Of a stretch of DNA of 64,000 nt, positions 33,701 to 43,200 are shown piece by piece. The stretch is from IMG/VR virus record IMGVR_UViG_3300042448_002155, positions 1 to 64,000 of that record; one strand, given 5' to 3'. The DNA comes from a virus. The notes below the pieces were generated by a model. It did no database searches, had not been told where the DNA came from, and saw only the letters and a list, made by a program, of their open reading frames with translations. The position numbers and the translations under genes were made by a program. Every line of letters starts with the position of its first letter. Within the stretch, counting starts at the first letter, position 1.

Positions 33701-35330
33701 ACCATGAATAGTCTACAAGGATTGGCGTGTAGGCGTACTCTATCCCGGTTTTATGCACTCCGGCTATAGACATTGACCCATCGAATGATATGGTGGATTT
33801 CTCTAGCGATTCTAGAATAAATCTTCCGTCAGAAAAATCTCCGATACCTGGCTGATAATATTCTGACAGTGGAGATGTACCTATGTCATATATAGCAGGT
33901 ATTCTAGCGACACCTTCGCCATCTAATCCGGAGTAGTCCCAAGTTCCCTCGCCCCATCTAACGTATCCTATATTGGATGGATACCTACTATTTAGATCAT
34001 TTACTAAATCTTTGAAGATTTTTTCTGGCCTACCAGAAGGTGAAAAGTACGGTGTTGTTTTTTCTAAGTCTGAAATTTCATATATACCTGGAAAAGATTG
34101 AGTGCTAGCAGAGTTTACATCTAGGCCGTAAGCATTCCAAATGTCTAACTCTCTTCTCAGTGTTCTCTTTAGGCCGTCGGCATAGATTGCTGGAACATTT
34201 TGTGAAACATCTAATATTCTTTTTTTGTATCTAGAATTAGTTTCTTTATATAGTCTTTGTAAGCCTGTTTTTGCGCCAAACTCATCAAAATCGTTAAAGA
34301 TGTTAACTGCGTACTGCTCGTAGGGAGATCCGTTAATTAATAATGAGACATATTCTCTCATCATGAGAATTTGCTTATCTATTGCATTGTAGTAATAAAC
34401 GTGATCTGTTATTTTACTTCTATGAAAATCTGCCAAAGAGTTTACTGGTACAACATTAACGTCATCTCCAACGACAGTCTGAAGATTGGTTGGAGTATCG
34501 TACGATACGAAAGCCCAAGCGAGCATGTCTTCGTCGGCGCTATTGATAAATGCGTTGATGTCTCTCAAGTCCATTTGTGAAACTATGTCATCTATATTTT
34601 CCTGGACTAATGCTGTCAGGAATTTACCGCCTGTAGATTCAGGAATGGCTAGAGAGGGCGTAGCAGGCTCTAGGGAGTCATCAAATAGCTTTGTCCATGT
34701 TGGGAATCTTCTTAAGATATTCCTTGCTACAGTCGAAACTACTGGAGATGTAGGCTCATGTATGCCTATTTCCAAATAAAATAATAGTCCTAAATTTGAA
34801 ACATCTAAGTTTTCGGAAAATATTTCAAGTTCTATTTTTATCCATGGTTTAGAATTTCTAATAAATATAACATTAGAATCAAATGACAGAGAGGACTTTA
34901 ACCATGGCCCATTTTCTACATCAGATTCATGAATCTGGATATTGAAAGACGGAGTCTCAAGTCCTTGCGTATTAGTGAAAGTGTGCTTATAAGCTAGTAT
35001 GTCTATTCTTGAGCTAGTGTCCAAAAAGCGTAGCAGGTCGGGCGTAGCGGGCTCATAGACTATTTCTCCAACGTTAGTTACATACACCACATTAGAGCTA
35101 AGGGGTGTAGATGATTCCTGAGAATAGGAAGGCGAAGTAACTTCGGTACCAACGTAAGTATTGTCTCCGATTAAATTAAGACCATAGCGAGACCTGGTGT
35201 AGGAGTAGTTCTTATATTGACTATTGCTATACAGGTTTACGGCGTTACTTGTCCATAGGGGATTTCCTGTTAAAGCGTTAGATGTCTTGACGAAATCTCC
35301 GCTTTTAAAAAGTAACAAGTATTGCTTCAT
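30726..35330 (-). CDS. Large tail/baseplate protein with Ig-like segment and recurrent A/S/T-T-P motifs
   Basis: 1534 aa from an ATG with TGAGGAT upstream. The N-terminal half has tail-protein-like features (RLYKETNSRYKKRILDV near 365-380, comparable to phage P2 gpI-type tail proteins). The C-terminal third contains an Ig-like domain with ISGKVYWKNKPF, LSWNTGRTLKNLF and NTDSNGEFTIS. About 20 tripeptides of the type A/S/T-T-P, 12 of them exactly ATP, are scattered along the whole length. They are rare in neighbouring proteins. Codons at these sites vary. The role is probably a peripheral baseplate or fibre network. The meaning of the motif is unknown. Confidence 0.65.
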   Translation of the reverse strand: MKQYLLLFKSGDFVKTSNALTGNPLWTSNAVNLYSNSQYKNYSYTRSRYGLNLIGDNTYVGTEVTSPSYSQESSTPLSSNVVYVTNVGEIVYEPATPDLLRFLDTSSRIDILAYKHTFTNTQGLETPSFNIQIHESDVENGPWLKSSLSFDSNVIFIRNSKPWIKIELEIFSENLDVSNLGLLFYLEIGIHEPTSPVVSTVARNILRRFPTWTKLFDDSLEPATPSLAIPESTGGKFLTALVQENIDDIVSQMDLRDINAFINSADEDMLAWAFVSYDTPTNLQTVVGDDVNVVPVNSLADFHRSKITDHVYYYNAIDKQILMMREYVSLLINGSPYEQYAVNIFNDFDEFGAKTGLQRLYKETNSRYKKRILDVSQNVPAIYADGLKRTLRRELDIWNAYGLDVNSASTQSFPGIYEISDLEKTTPYFSPSGRPEKIFKDLVNDLNSRYPSNIGYVRWGEGTWDYSGLDGEGVARIPAIYDIGTSPLSEYYQPGIGDFSDGRFILESLEKSTISFDGSMSIAGVHKTGIEYAYTPILVDYSWYVNYLRTVQDYEAGRRKSGVVQDVGVGLTYEIIMPPHDNYATPSTFYSNLNYSNRDDFYVGNRFPATSSASPEFNYIRIFDQEGNTVPDVVFKDKIYNQIYLNTHASPITNNITFNDASSVKIVFSNGGWNYVSQAYDTSLATASYWASFTTSTPNYYTNPAANSYTSMATPNRRPQDANIKIGSTNYATKVVSLNTNILKNTFSLNPQNDPSILGTSTKSIYVNDLLDRVILPPSATPQYLYVNVEAPNGLGYFGAEDIESGIIGGRTINPDDNSQYLVSSSPNILWQPFDSLDVSLGAADYFDSATINYAATPHYLLIESATSNYYPIYFDTYESFTAQTTPNLFSGYIDSLDNVYESSENESNSYFNTDSFLSKIYLDKSSFGLIENDVYIIKDATFDTGQDEIEAYAESRNRLLSDLNSSFSQEIEMSVDIHAKKDRFLIEEQRSALHTGWMYLDENDYYIYANPVTESSTGRFFNINLSNTPRNGAPVLVDVNGQSYRNIVFEDAATPGKLTFQNSEIVNASADQIIYLAYEDILNVSIIDNYTGKQMVEPIVVESNRVKMDTGATPLVYDREYLVSYKANNAWYLDSDVYSLANDEYNSIIYFSATPNVDSVYHITYENSINDNTYPIDLSLSSSANPIDEGYIYVSDQDYPFSHVEAYLSPAYISDSTSDLMYLSLVSYDNEKNLKPGQTFAISGDVISATPSYVTTSDNGLATSVIRYNGDIPAIYSESIINIVGVGLSTPNGGPNSSSEGYALSVPFNVNRNDPFNLSVKAAASDLSVNADGISKLSISGKVYWKNKPFNNQIQLSWNTGRTLKNLFAATPDYVVNTDSNGEFTISNAITANDSSTPGYWFARVNVSNPEAVTSILTSSGEVLSSNDVTISGDVIYWHESYDSIQYSYENDIPLPNIYTINRQEGSQILATPQFAYSHADAEIIYSYNSTPNWSPPKWVPLNRYDQYQMGLMGSTPYYISDYSLLHPDHEEE

Positions 35331-35358
35331 TTAATCCTCAGTTTAATTAAAGTTATTG

Positions 35359-35383
35359 TATAAATAAAATATATTTATTTATA
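35359..35383. promoter_or_regulatory. A/T-only palindrome with TATAAATA boxes
   Basis: In the 63-base gap between the gpJ-like gene and the 1534-aa gene, TATAAATAAA and TTTATTTATA form a 10-bp inverted repeat around ATATA. Each strand shows TATAAATA, which equals the T4 late-promoter consensus. The minus-strand copy (35376-35383) would start a transcript about 35 bases before the 1534-aa start codon. No gp55-like sigma is visible in the window, and A/T content makes chance matches likely. Confidence 0.35.
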
Positions 35384-35393
35384 TAGCTTATTT

Positions 35394-36563
35394 TTAATAA
35401 GTTGCAGATCCCATTATAACAGAATTTATAGTGACAGTTCCAGCGGAAACATATTTTTTAATGCCTTCTAAGGAAAAATCTTGTATAGACAATTCCTTGC
35501 CATCCGCTGTGAGACTTGAAACAATTGCACTTCTGATGTAGTCAGACGATCTATTGATTTGGGCTTCAATTTCCTTTATGGATACCGAGTCTCCAATAGT
35601 CAATGAATTTAAATACCTCTTAATGAATAAAGATGCCTGATTTTTAATGCCAGAAGATAAGGTTTCAGATACGCCCATGGGAATTCTGATCGTAGCACCA
35701 ACTGATACTGTTACCTTTTCGGCTATTCGAATATTTAGCTTAATGCCGACGGGCTTAACTGCATTAACTGCTATCAAAACGTTTTGTGGAAGATTACTTA
35801 AACCACTTGTAGTCTCTGGCACAACTACAACATCGCAAGATCCAATTCCATACGATCCTTCTCTAATTCTTACATCCCTTACTCCTCTTACGGCGAGGGC
35901 AGCAAACCTTACCGACTCAGCGCTTCCTATGGCTTTTGACTTAATCGAGGCAATTATTCTTCTTCTAAAGTTGGAGTCAGATTCTGAATTTATATTGGAA
36001 TATACTTCCTTAGGATTATTGCAAAATAGTATTACTCCAGCTGGAGAAAAGAAGTTATGCTTTGTTAAGGAGTTAACTGGAGCGACATAGGCGTTGTCGG
36101 AAAAGTTTGGTTCCACCCTACCATAAGCCCTAGTGGACCCAACCGGAATAACTACATCTCCAGCTAATTTAAAGCCATATTGTGTAGAGATAAAGTTAGA
36201 CACATCATTGTATACTAATACGCCTTTTGGTATTGTAATTGATGTACTATGGGCTTTATCTATGAAGAATTCTATATTGAATGATTGCCTGTCTTCAGAG
36301 GCATACTCTGTTATGCTCTTTCTTGAAATCCCATAAAGGTCGCCAATAAGATCTAAGTTTCTACCGGATGCGCTAGACAAATTACTTTGATTTATATTAA
36401 ATTTTAATGCCTCATAAAGATCTGACACTTCAGAGCTAAACGCCTCAGCAAATGCCCTGGCAATAGACCCTGGATAGACTGCAGATATTCCTGCATCTTT
36501 CTGTAAAGAATTTAATATATTTATTAATATATCTGACTTGCTCTTAATACCGTAAACAGACAT
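35394..36563 (-). CDS. Baseplate J-like wedge protein (gpJ/gp47 family)
   Basis: 389 aa with AGGAG before the ATG. The family layout is visible: an N-terminal helical part (YPGSIARAFAEAFSSEVSDLYEAL), then SGRNLDLIGDLYGISR near 65-80, a beta domain with IPKGVLV and GSTRAYGRV, then ESDSNFRRRIIASIKSKAIGSAESVRFAALAVRGVRDV near 196-233, which is the characteristic baseplate-J helix-turn and GV-x-DV strand. It forms part of the inner wedge of contractile tails. It follows the gp25-like gene by three bases, the usual W-J order. Confidence 0.9.
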   Translation of the reverse strand: MSVYGIKSKSDILINILNSLQKDAGISAVYPGSIARAFAEAFSSEVSDLYEALKFNINQSNLSSASGRNLDLIGDLYGISRKSITEYASEDRQSFNIEFFIDKAHSTSITIPKGVLVYNDVSNFISTQYGFKLAGDVVIPVGSTRAYGRVEPNFSDNAYVAPVNSLTKHNFFSPAGVILFCNNPKEVYSNINSESDSNFRRRIIASIKSKAIGSAESVRFAALAVRGVRDVRIREGSYGIGSCDVVVVPETTSGLSNLPQNVLIAVNAVKPVGIKLNIRIAEKVTVSVGATIRIPMGVSETLSSGIKNQASLFIKRYLNSLTIGDSVSIKEIEAQINRSSDYIRSAIVSSLTADGKELSIQDFSLEGIKKYVSAGTVTINSVIMGSATY

Positions 36564-36566
36564 TTA

Positions 36567-36947
36567 TTAATCTCCTAGATTTTGACTTACTGATAAAATT
36601 ATGGGCTCATCTATATCTGACACTATATGAATATCAAACTTAATAGTATCCTTACTGGTTGGGACTGCGGTTATCTTAATATTGCGCCCCTTGAAAAGCC
36701 CCTCCCTTTGAAGGCCAGCTCGAATAAGATTTTTTCCAAATTCCGCTGTTTCCTTTGTTTGTGGCAATCCGTAAAGTCTAGACAGATCTATACCAAGCTG
36801 AGGATATATATAAAAGTCTCCAGGCTCTGTCATCAATCTTAAGTAGATTTGTTGTATATCTTCCTGCATAGACGATGGAGCTAAGGATAAGTCTTTATTT
36901 CCATTGATGAGAAAGTCTCCATTTAAAGTAAAATATAGGTCACTCAT
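36567..36947 (-). CDS. gp25/gpW-like baseplate wedge protein
   Basis: 126 aa with the GPW/gp25 fold pattern: an N-terminal strand, a helix SSMQEDIQQIYLRLMTEPGDF, then YPQLGIDLSRLYG, an amphipathic helix and a closing LSVSQNLGD strand. The core EPR motif of T4 gp25 reads EPG here, a common variant. The protein sits in the sheath-adjacent wedge and starts sheath assembly in contractile tails. It overlaps the 214-aa gene by eight bases and precedes the gpJ-like gene, as in many myoviruses. Confidence 0.92.
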   Translation of the reverse strand: MSDLYFTLNGDFLINGNKDLSLAPSSMQEDIQQIYLRLMTEPGDFYIYPQLGIDLSRLYGLPQTKETAEFGKNLIRAGLQREGLFKGRNIKITAVPTSKDTIKFDIHIVSDIDEPIILSVSQNLGD

Positions 36948-37584
36948 TAATTTCCTCTAATGCTAACTGATGTGCTTGTTCGAAAGATGCTCCATCCTTC
37001 ATGAGATTTATCATGTACAGGATATGCTCTTTAGAATAGTCAGATTGATATATCTCCAATAGTCCTATTTGTTCGTTTGTCAGTCCATCTATGCTATATT
37101 CTGACTGATAATTCTGCTTAAGAGGGTCTATTGATGGGGCAAATCCATATTCACCTGTTATAGTAATAGGTTTTTGCTTTTCTTCCTGATCATATTTTTT
37201 AGCTGAATCTAAATAATAACTAACGCCATTTTGTGCAGAATGTATCAAATTATGATTTATTTTAACTAAAGTTGGCTCAATATAGGATGAGGCTGCGTAG
37301 TTAAAATTGTAGCTATTCCACCTAAGGCCGTCTTCTTTTGTGTTAATTCGAACAGAATCTCCAAAAAAAGAAATAGATTTTGACCTTGCGCTGATTATTA
37401 TTCCTATCCCTGGCGCAGCAAAAATCTCTATATCGCCTTGATCATTTAGTCTTATAAAGCTAGATAGGTCCGGATGACTTAAACCTACCTCTCTGTCGGA
37501 AAACTCTTTTCTTTTTTTTATCTCAGACGATACTGGTATGGGGGAATCTTGGTAGTTTATTTTATTTATTGATTGCCTGCTCAT
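36940..37584 (-). CDS. Baseplate-associated hypothetical protein
   Basis: 214 aa. Residues about 35-105 are beta-rich with FIRLNDQGDIEIFAAPGIGIIIS and FGDSVRIN, which look like an OB or spike-type domain. The C-terminal 50 residues (NEQIGLLEIYQSDYSKEHILYMINLMKDG, then FEQAHQLALEEI) are helical and resemble a UBA-like three-helix unit. I know no family name. The gene is wedged by overlaps between the OB-fold spike gene (TAATG) and gp25, so it is probably a baseplate part or assembly factor. Confidence 0.65.
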   Translation of the reverse strand: MSRQSINKINYQDSPIPVSSEIKKRKEFSDREVGLSHPDLSSFIRLNDQGDIEIFAAPGIGIIISARSKSISFFGDSVRINTKEDGLRWNSYNFNYAASSYIEPTLVKINHNLIHSAQNGVSYYLDSAKKYDQEEKQKPITITGEYGFAPSIDPLKQNYQSEYSIDGLTNEQIGLLEIYQSDYSKEHILYMINLMKDGASFEQAHQLALEEINE

Positions 37585-37952
37585 TAGTGAACCATAAACC
37601 TTGGTACTCCTGTATTGACCCTATACTGATATGCTCTATTGTATCCAGAATTTGTATCATCATAGTAATTAATTATATAAGGTCTAGATTCATTATTGTC
37701 TCTAAAGCCTATCAGGCATCTTGAGCCCGGGACTGGCGCTACTACTTGAACGCCCCTTAGACTGGGACAAACTACATCTTTAACTATATTTCCTAGATTT
37801 TCAGAATACTGATCTTCCAATACTACAACCGCAGTGTTGCTAATATTACTATAGGACATGATAACTCCAGGCCTCGTCTTGGCCTTTTGCATTTCGGACA
37901 AATTAATTTGGTCCTGTATTTTTTTATCAAACTTTGGATAATTAACTGGCAT
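37584..37952 (-). CDS. Baseplate spike-base protein with OB fold (gpV/gp5-N-like)
   Basis: 122 aa with AAGGAG before the ATG. The middle, RPGVIMSYSNISNTAVVVLE, then VVAPVPGSRCLIGFRDNNESRPYIINYYDD, matches the OB-fold domain of phage baseplate assembly protein V and gp5 (a P-G-x-V strand, V-x-V-x-x-P-x-x-G-x-x-V-x-V-x-F-x-x-G/N core). There is no lysozyme or needle segment, so it would serve as a platform at the spike base. Its position between the tail lysin and gp25 fits this role. Confidence 0.8.
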   Translation of the reverse strand: MPVNYPKFDKKIQDQINLSEMQKAKTRPGVIMSYSNISNTAVVVLEDQYSENLGNIVKDVVCPSLRGVQVVAPVPGSRCLIGFRDNNESRPYIINYYDDTNSGYNRAYQYRVNTGVPRFMVH

Positions 37953-37983
37953 AAAAAATCTCCTTATTCATAAACTATAATAC

Positions 37984-40218
37984 TTAATTATTATTTACTA
38001 AAATTGCGCCATCTAGCCATTGGGTGATATACGCAGCAGAATTCTTGTTTTGCGTACCAGAATCTTTGGCGTATACATCTTTAACCCATTGCTTCAGTGC
38101 TGCTCGAGTTCCTCCACCACTTTCATAAACCCTTACGGCGTCGTCAAATTTAACTGATCCTATCCATCCATAAGGCTTCTTGTAGTTATCGCCCCACGCT
38201 TGGAATTGATATCCGGTCTCTGGCGTCATTCCTAATTTTGTAAAACCATAGGATGGGGGACCTCCCATTCTCAAGGTATAAAACATGTATGCTTGATTTA
38301 ATGGTATCCAAACTCTATGGTCAACTAGTTCTCTTAATTTTTCAACAGTGGAATTGTATGTGCCTTGTGCTCGATAGTATTTATATTTTTCACTTAATTT
38401 TCTATTATAGGTATCTGCAGTAGGGGGTTGTTCTCCTGGAAAAACTGTGGTCCAGTTTTTGCTTGCCATTTGCCAACCCTGAAGCTGCTCTTTTCTTGAG
38501 CCTTCTGTTAATTCATAAAGTTTCCCACCATGTGCATTTGTTGACATATTGATCTGAAATATACCTAAAGACATGAAGTCACCGGTACTAGTATTAGGAT
38601 TACATGAAGTTGGACAGCCTCCACCACTTTCTCTGACGGTAATTGCCGTAAAAATTGCTGCGACTTCCTTTGAGCATACGGTCGTATGCAGTAGCTCGTA
38701 AACTGCGTCTTGTCCTATATTCTCTCCCCAACGACCATAATAATTTGTTGTAAGAATAGAACTAGGAGTAGTTGTTCTTGTATCGGGGAATGTGCCAATT
38801 CCCGGAATATAGATTGTTCCAGGGGGTGAAGCTGTTTCATTGGAATAATCATCATAAATTATTCCTGCTGCATTCATTTGTCCATCAGGGCCCGTATACT
38901 TTCCTGCGCGCATTCCACTAAAACTTAGGTGTATATGATTTGTGTGAGCGTTATCTCTGTTGTCGGCAAAGAAGTTTACATATTCTAACTCTGGTCGACT
39001 TATTTTAAATGCGCATGTGCTAGCGTCATCGTTACCACTTTGATCAATTCCATAACTGATGGCATAGTCCTGATGAACGCACATCAAATCAGGAAGTAAA
39101 TATCTAGGAACTTCCACTAATGCGTCCAGTAACATATACAATGCGTCATCGTATATTGTTCTGGAAACTCCACCACTTAGATTTATTGGATCTTTATTTA
39201 TTTTACCAACAGATGATATGTCTACAGCTCTTCCACTAGAGTGATCACTCATCCATAATTCGTTCTTTTCATTCAGATCCATTCCCCACTGTCTTCCGGA
39301 ATCAAAACTACCACTAATAACTATTCCCTGTCCGTGCAAATGCAGTAAAAGTTCTATGAGTGCCGGAGCTACATAAGCGTTAGCGTCGGTTGGATTTTGC
39401 AGAATAATATCTTTAGAGATAACTCTTTGTGAAAGATTTACTTTTGCATCTGGAAAAGATGTATCTTCACCATTGTATACCGTAACTCCTTCGCGAGCAA
39501 ACTCGTTAGGAATGTCAAATTTAAAACTTGTACTAAGAAAAGTGCTAGGATACTTGGAACGCAATAATGCTATTCTTCCTTGATACCACCCTTTTTCTTC
39601 TTCAGTCATCTGGGCAAAAAACGCTACATTTCTAAATCCTCCACTTTGCGTTTCAGCGGAGGCTGTTTTATCATTGGAAGACGACGTTGAGTCACTTCCT
39701 CCGTCTTTGCCGCTAAAATTTCCAACACTTATTTGCTGCAGATTTGCTACAGATCTACCTACGAAAGACCCACTGAAATTTTTTCCAGCCAATGAATTTG
39801 CTATAACCCTATTAATTGCATCTCCGCCTGTTAGCTTAACAGTTCCGGTTTCCGCGTTTGATGCAGCGGTTATTTCATCTTCTCCTTGACTTTCTGGATT
39901 ATTAACTGTCAAGTAATCTGGATTTTCTACAGTCCCTGCTGTGGCTATTGATCCACTTCCCGTAATTAAAGTATTTAAAGATGAAGATACACCTCTGGAC
40001 ATTGCTGCAATTGCATACTTTGGGCTCCTAAAAAATGCATCACCGTTAACTACATCGGACAAAGTTCTGGCACTTAAGGTTTGGCCGACCATCGGTCGAC
40101 TTATTGATGCGCTAGTATTTTTGACTGGAGTTTTTCCACCAGGGAAGAAGTCTGCGTGAAGTGAGGTGGCAAACGACGCAGAATCAGATAGAGCTGCATT
40201 ATTAAAACTAAAAGACAT
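37984..40218 (-). CDS. Tail-associated lysin: M15-type peptidase plus lytic transglycosylase
   Basis: 744 aa. The N-terminal 220 residues are Ser/Ala-rich. Residues about 215-435 hold an M15/VanY-type zinc peptidase: SDHSSGRAVDIS (about 320-331) supplies the His/Asp ligands and HTNHIHLSF (about 423-431) the third. Residues about 500-720 hold a lysozyme-like fold: ITVRESGGG with the catalytic Glu near 527, followed by SLGIFQIN, as in SLT/lysozyme enzymes. A Cys pair (GCPTSC) lies in between. The protein would cut both peptide and glycan bonds of peptidoglycan during tail penetration. It follows the giant hub gene by nine bases, and the gpV-like gene follows in turn. Confidence 0.85.
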   Translation of the reverse strand: MSFSFNNAALSDSASFATSLHADFFPGGKTPVKNTSASISRPMVGQTLSARTLSDVVNGDAFFRSPKYAIAAMSRGVSSSLNTLITGSGSIATAGTVENPDYLTVNNPESQGEDEITAASNAETGTVKLTGGDAINRVIANSLAGKNFSGSFVGRSVANLQQISVGNFSGKDGGSDSTSSSNDKTASAETQSGGFRNVAFFAQMTEEEKGWYQGRIALLRSKYPSTFLSTSFKFDIPNEFAREGVTVYNGEDTSFPDAKVNLSQRVISKDIILQNPTDANAYVAPALIELLLHLHGQGIVISGSFDSGRQWGMDLNEKNELWMSDHSSGRAVDISSVGKINKDPINLSGGVSRTIYDDALYMLLDALVEVPRYLLPDLMCVHQDYAISYGIDQSGNDDASTCAFKISRPELEYVNFFADNRDNAHTNHIHLSFSGMRAGKYTGPDGQMNAAGIIYDDYSNETASPPGTIYIPGIGTFPDTRTTTPSSILTTNYYGRWGENIGQDAVYELLHTTVCSKEVAAIFTAITVRESGGGCPTSCNPNTSTGDFMSLGIFQINMSTNAHGGKLYELTEGSRKEQLQGWQMASKNWTTVFPGEQPPTADTYNRKLSEKYKYYRAQGTYNSTVEKLRELVDHRVWIPLNQAYMFYTLRMGGPPSYGFTKLGMTPETGYQFQAWGDNYKKPYGWIGSVKFDDAVRVYESGGGTRAALKQWVKDVYAKDSGTQNKNSAAYITQWLDGAILVNNN

Positions 40219-40227
40219 TTATTACTC

Positions 40228-43200
40228 CTAAGTTCCGGGATTCAATGTAACTTGTTTTGGAATTAGTGCAGATTCTTCTGCGCTAATAACGGACTGTGAT
40301 TCGACTAAGAGCTGCTTTGTGTATACTGTAGCTAGATTATTGGCTACCAGTTCCCAGTTCAAGCTAACTGGATGGCCATCCTCATAGTACTCGTCCCAAA
40401 ATATAGTAGGCCATTCATCTACTTTATTGTAAGTAGCTTCTAAGACCTTGAAGCAGACTAGGTCATTATAGAATCTATTAAATTCTTGTTCCGGAATTCC
40501 ATAATCATCTAATGCGCTAATTGACAGACTTAATGGTGGAGCATACTGAATATCTAAAGATTTAATTTTATCAAAAATATTACTTCTTTTTATAAAAATT
40601 GGAGACTCTTTATAGATTGAACCCAATCCTGGAAAATCTTTACCAAAGAACTCTTTAGTAACGGGGTTGTCTATGTCTGTTGTAACTATTGTTTTTCCTC
40701 GATTTAACATAAAGCACTGGTTGACAAAGTCTTTTATTTGATTGATCATTGATTCTGGCTGGTAGTACCAAACAGTTCCCAGGATTCGATCGAAAACGTC
40801 TTTTGTATAATTTTCTAATCTATTCTCAGTAGCGCCTGGTTCAAATTGAGCTTCAAATATAACGTTTGTATCTGCTTTGTTTGTAACTTTTATTCTTAAG
40901 ACGAATACTCTATTTTTTAGCTTTGCTTCCGTATACAACATAGCTCTACCTCCAGGAGTGGAAATAGGTGTTATAGTTGTTCCATCGGCACCTGGCTCAT
41001 CTGGAATAGACCCAACTTTCATAGGGCTGGTTTCCCCAGTATTTATTCCATCAAATCTAACAGTAAATGTAGCACCAGATATGACATCCTCAACATCAAA
41101 CGTGTCACCGTCGTTAAACTTAGTAACTGTTGCTATCACCTTAAATAAAGATGTTTGCAGATTTGCTTTTTCTGGACCTAATCCAGAAAGGCTAAGTACG
41201 CGAGCGTGCGTTAGGGCGTTTTCGTAATCGGTATATCTTACTAGATCTTTTATTTCTGTTTCTTGCCAGCCAAGACTCTTTAGTAAGTCATCACTTCTTA
41301 TGAAGGTATTTCCATCGGCAGTTTTGACTTTTGTTCTTGCGCCTAATATTCCTGGCAATAAAGCTTTTGTATGATACCTACCCACTACCATTCCTTGATT
41401 ATACGATAGGCCGGCGTCCATTGGTTGACCATTCTTATTAAGATACTGAACATAGCAGCCATGCTGATCGAGTACATTGTCCCTTAACCATGTCCAACCC
41501 CTCCAGGCTAACTGGCCAACGATTGGAACTGCTCTTGCTACGCTTGCACCCACAACTTGCATAATAGTATCTGCCCCTGAAGCCTTACCCTGCCCCTTGC
41601 TTTCTATTTCTTGTAGTGCTTTATCTGGGAGACTTAGAGCAGTTTGATTTGCCATAATGTCTTTCATCAATGCGGAAGATCCGTGAGTATACTGGACTCC
41701 ACCAATCATTTGAGTGCTCAGTGAATCTGCTAGCGCATCTATGGAAATGTTTCCACCCATATTTATTCCAGTGTTTGATGCCATGATATTATCCATGTAG
41801 AATCTAGTGTCATTCCTCATGTTTTGCATGCTGAGCCATGAGTGCAGCCATGATGACATGAACCATCTGGATGGATCATTTACAGTAACTAAAGCGTTGG
41901 GTGTGACAGTAGTAATGTATCCCATCTCTGAAGTGAAGTGATGCACTACTTGTTCTACTTCAAATATTCCATACATTCTATTATAGACATCAGATAGATA
42001 TACTAAGTCGTGAGGCCTAATGTCTGGATTGCCGATCAGCGTGAGTTCCCCACCATAAATATCTTTAATTGATTCCTTCAAATGAGATAGTGCTACTCTT
42101 CTTGCGGAGAGTTCGTCTGGTGTGCCCTGTAATGTTTTTGCATATCCCCTAAATGATTCTAGCGGGTGCATAAATGGGTGCAGCACTCCGAGGAAACCTG
42201 AGCCAACCATATTATCATAATATAACCCAGTCTCTACTGTAGTTTCTGTTTGGCGCTCGGATGGCGCACCCTTATCTAATGCCACGGTGACTGGATTTTT
42301 TCCATCTGACACTGCGGTGATAACAGTAGAAACATTATTTAAATTCTCTTGAATTTGATTAGATATAATATGAGAGAAGGAACTTAGGTAATGTATTCTC
42401 TGAAATGGCTGACGAATTTCAATTACCGGTTCTCCATATTCTCTAGTGAAAGGATTGTCAACAGCTCTCAATAAGGTACCCGGCCTGCCAAGGGAATAAT
42501 AAATTGAATCATTCAATACTTTATTGAGGATATGAGCTTGTTTACTAAAGTTTCCAACTTCAGAAAGTGCATATCCCATTTGCATCATACTTAGCTTGAA
42601 CATACCCAAGAGTGAGCTCAGACCATCCCCAATAGCCCCAAGTATCGGACCTATATTCTCGCTATAAAAATCTCCTATATCTTCATCTAATCCACCGATA
42701 AATGTTGAAGAATTACTTCCTTCTCCTTTTGTGCTAACTAATAATTTTAAGAATTTATCATTATTTTTAGCGTACTGGCTATAGGGACTGATGAATGCTT
42801 CGAAAACTTTATCTACCGGCTTGAAAGACCATTGCCCATCTTCTCCGCCTCCACCTGGGGTAATAAATCCACGCTTTCTATCCGGTCTGAGGACTAACCA
42901 AGCCCTACCGTAACCTGTACTCCAAAGCTTTTGTCTAAATAATCCAACCATTAATAGGAAGAGCTGCTTAGGCGTATTGATCACTTCAGCTAGCTTTATA
43001 GCTGCTGCTGGATCATCTTTATTTTCAATTGAAATTGAAAGCGCGTTATTAATTACCTGTGATTCAAAAAAGTTTGATCGAATTCCATCTAGAGATCTAG
43101 TGATGACACTATTAAAGTACTGTATTATTCCAGCGTCTCCGCGTATTCCCTTACTTTCGTAATCTATATAGTTTTTTCTAATAAATTCTACAGCTTCTAT

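Noticed and set aside
30726-35330. ATP tripeptides as a nucleotide-binding signature or recent DNA transposition.
   Set aside because: The name is a coincidence, since the residues are Ala-Thr-Pro. The codons are different in most copies and no flanking DNA is shared, so a recent mobile element is not supported.
38371-38400. TATAAATA on the minus strand inside the 744-aa gene as a late promoter.
   Set aside because: It lies in coding sequence for the EKYKYYRAQ segment and has no start codon downstream at a promoter-like distance.
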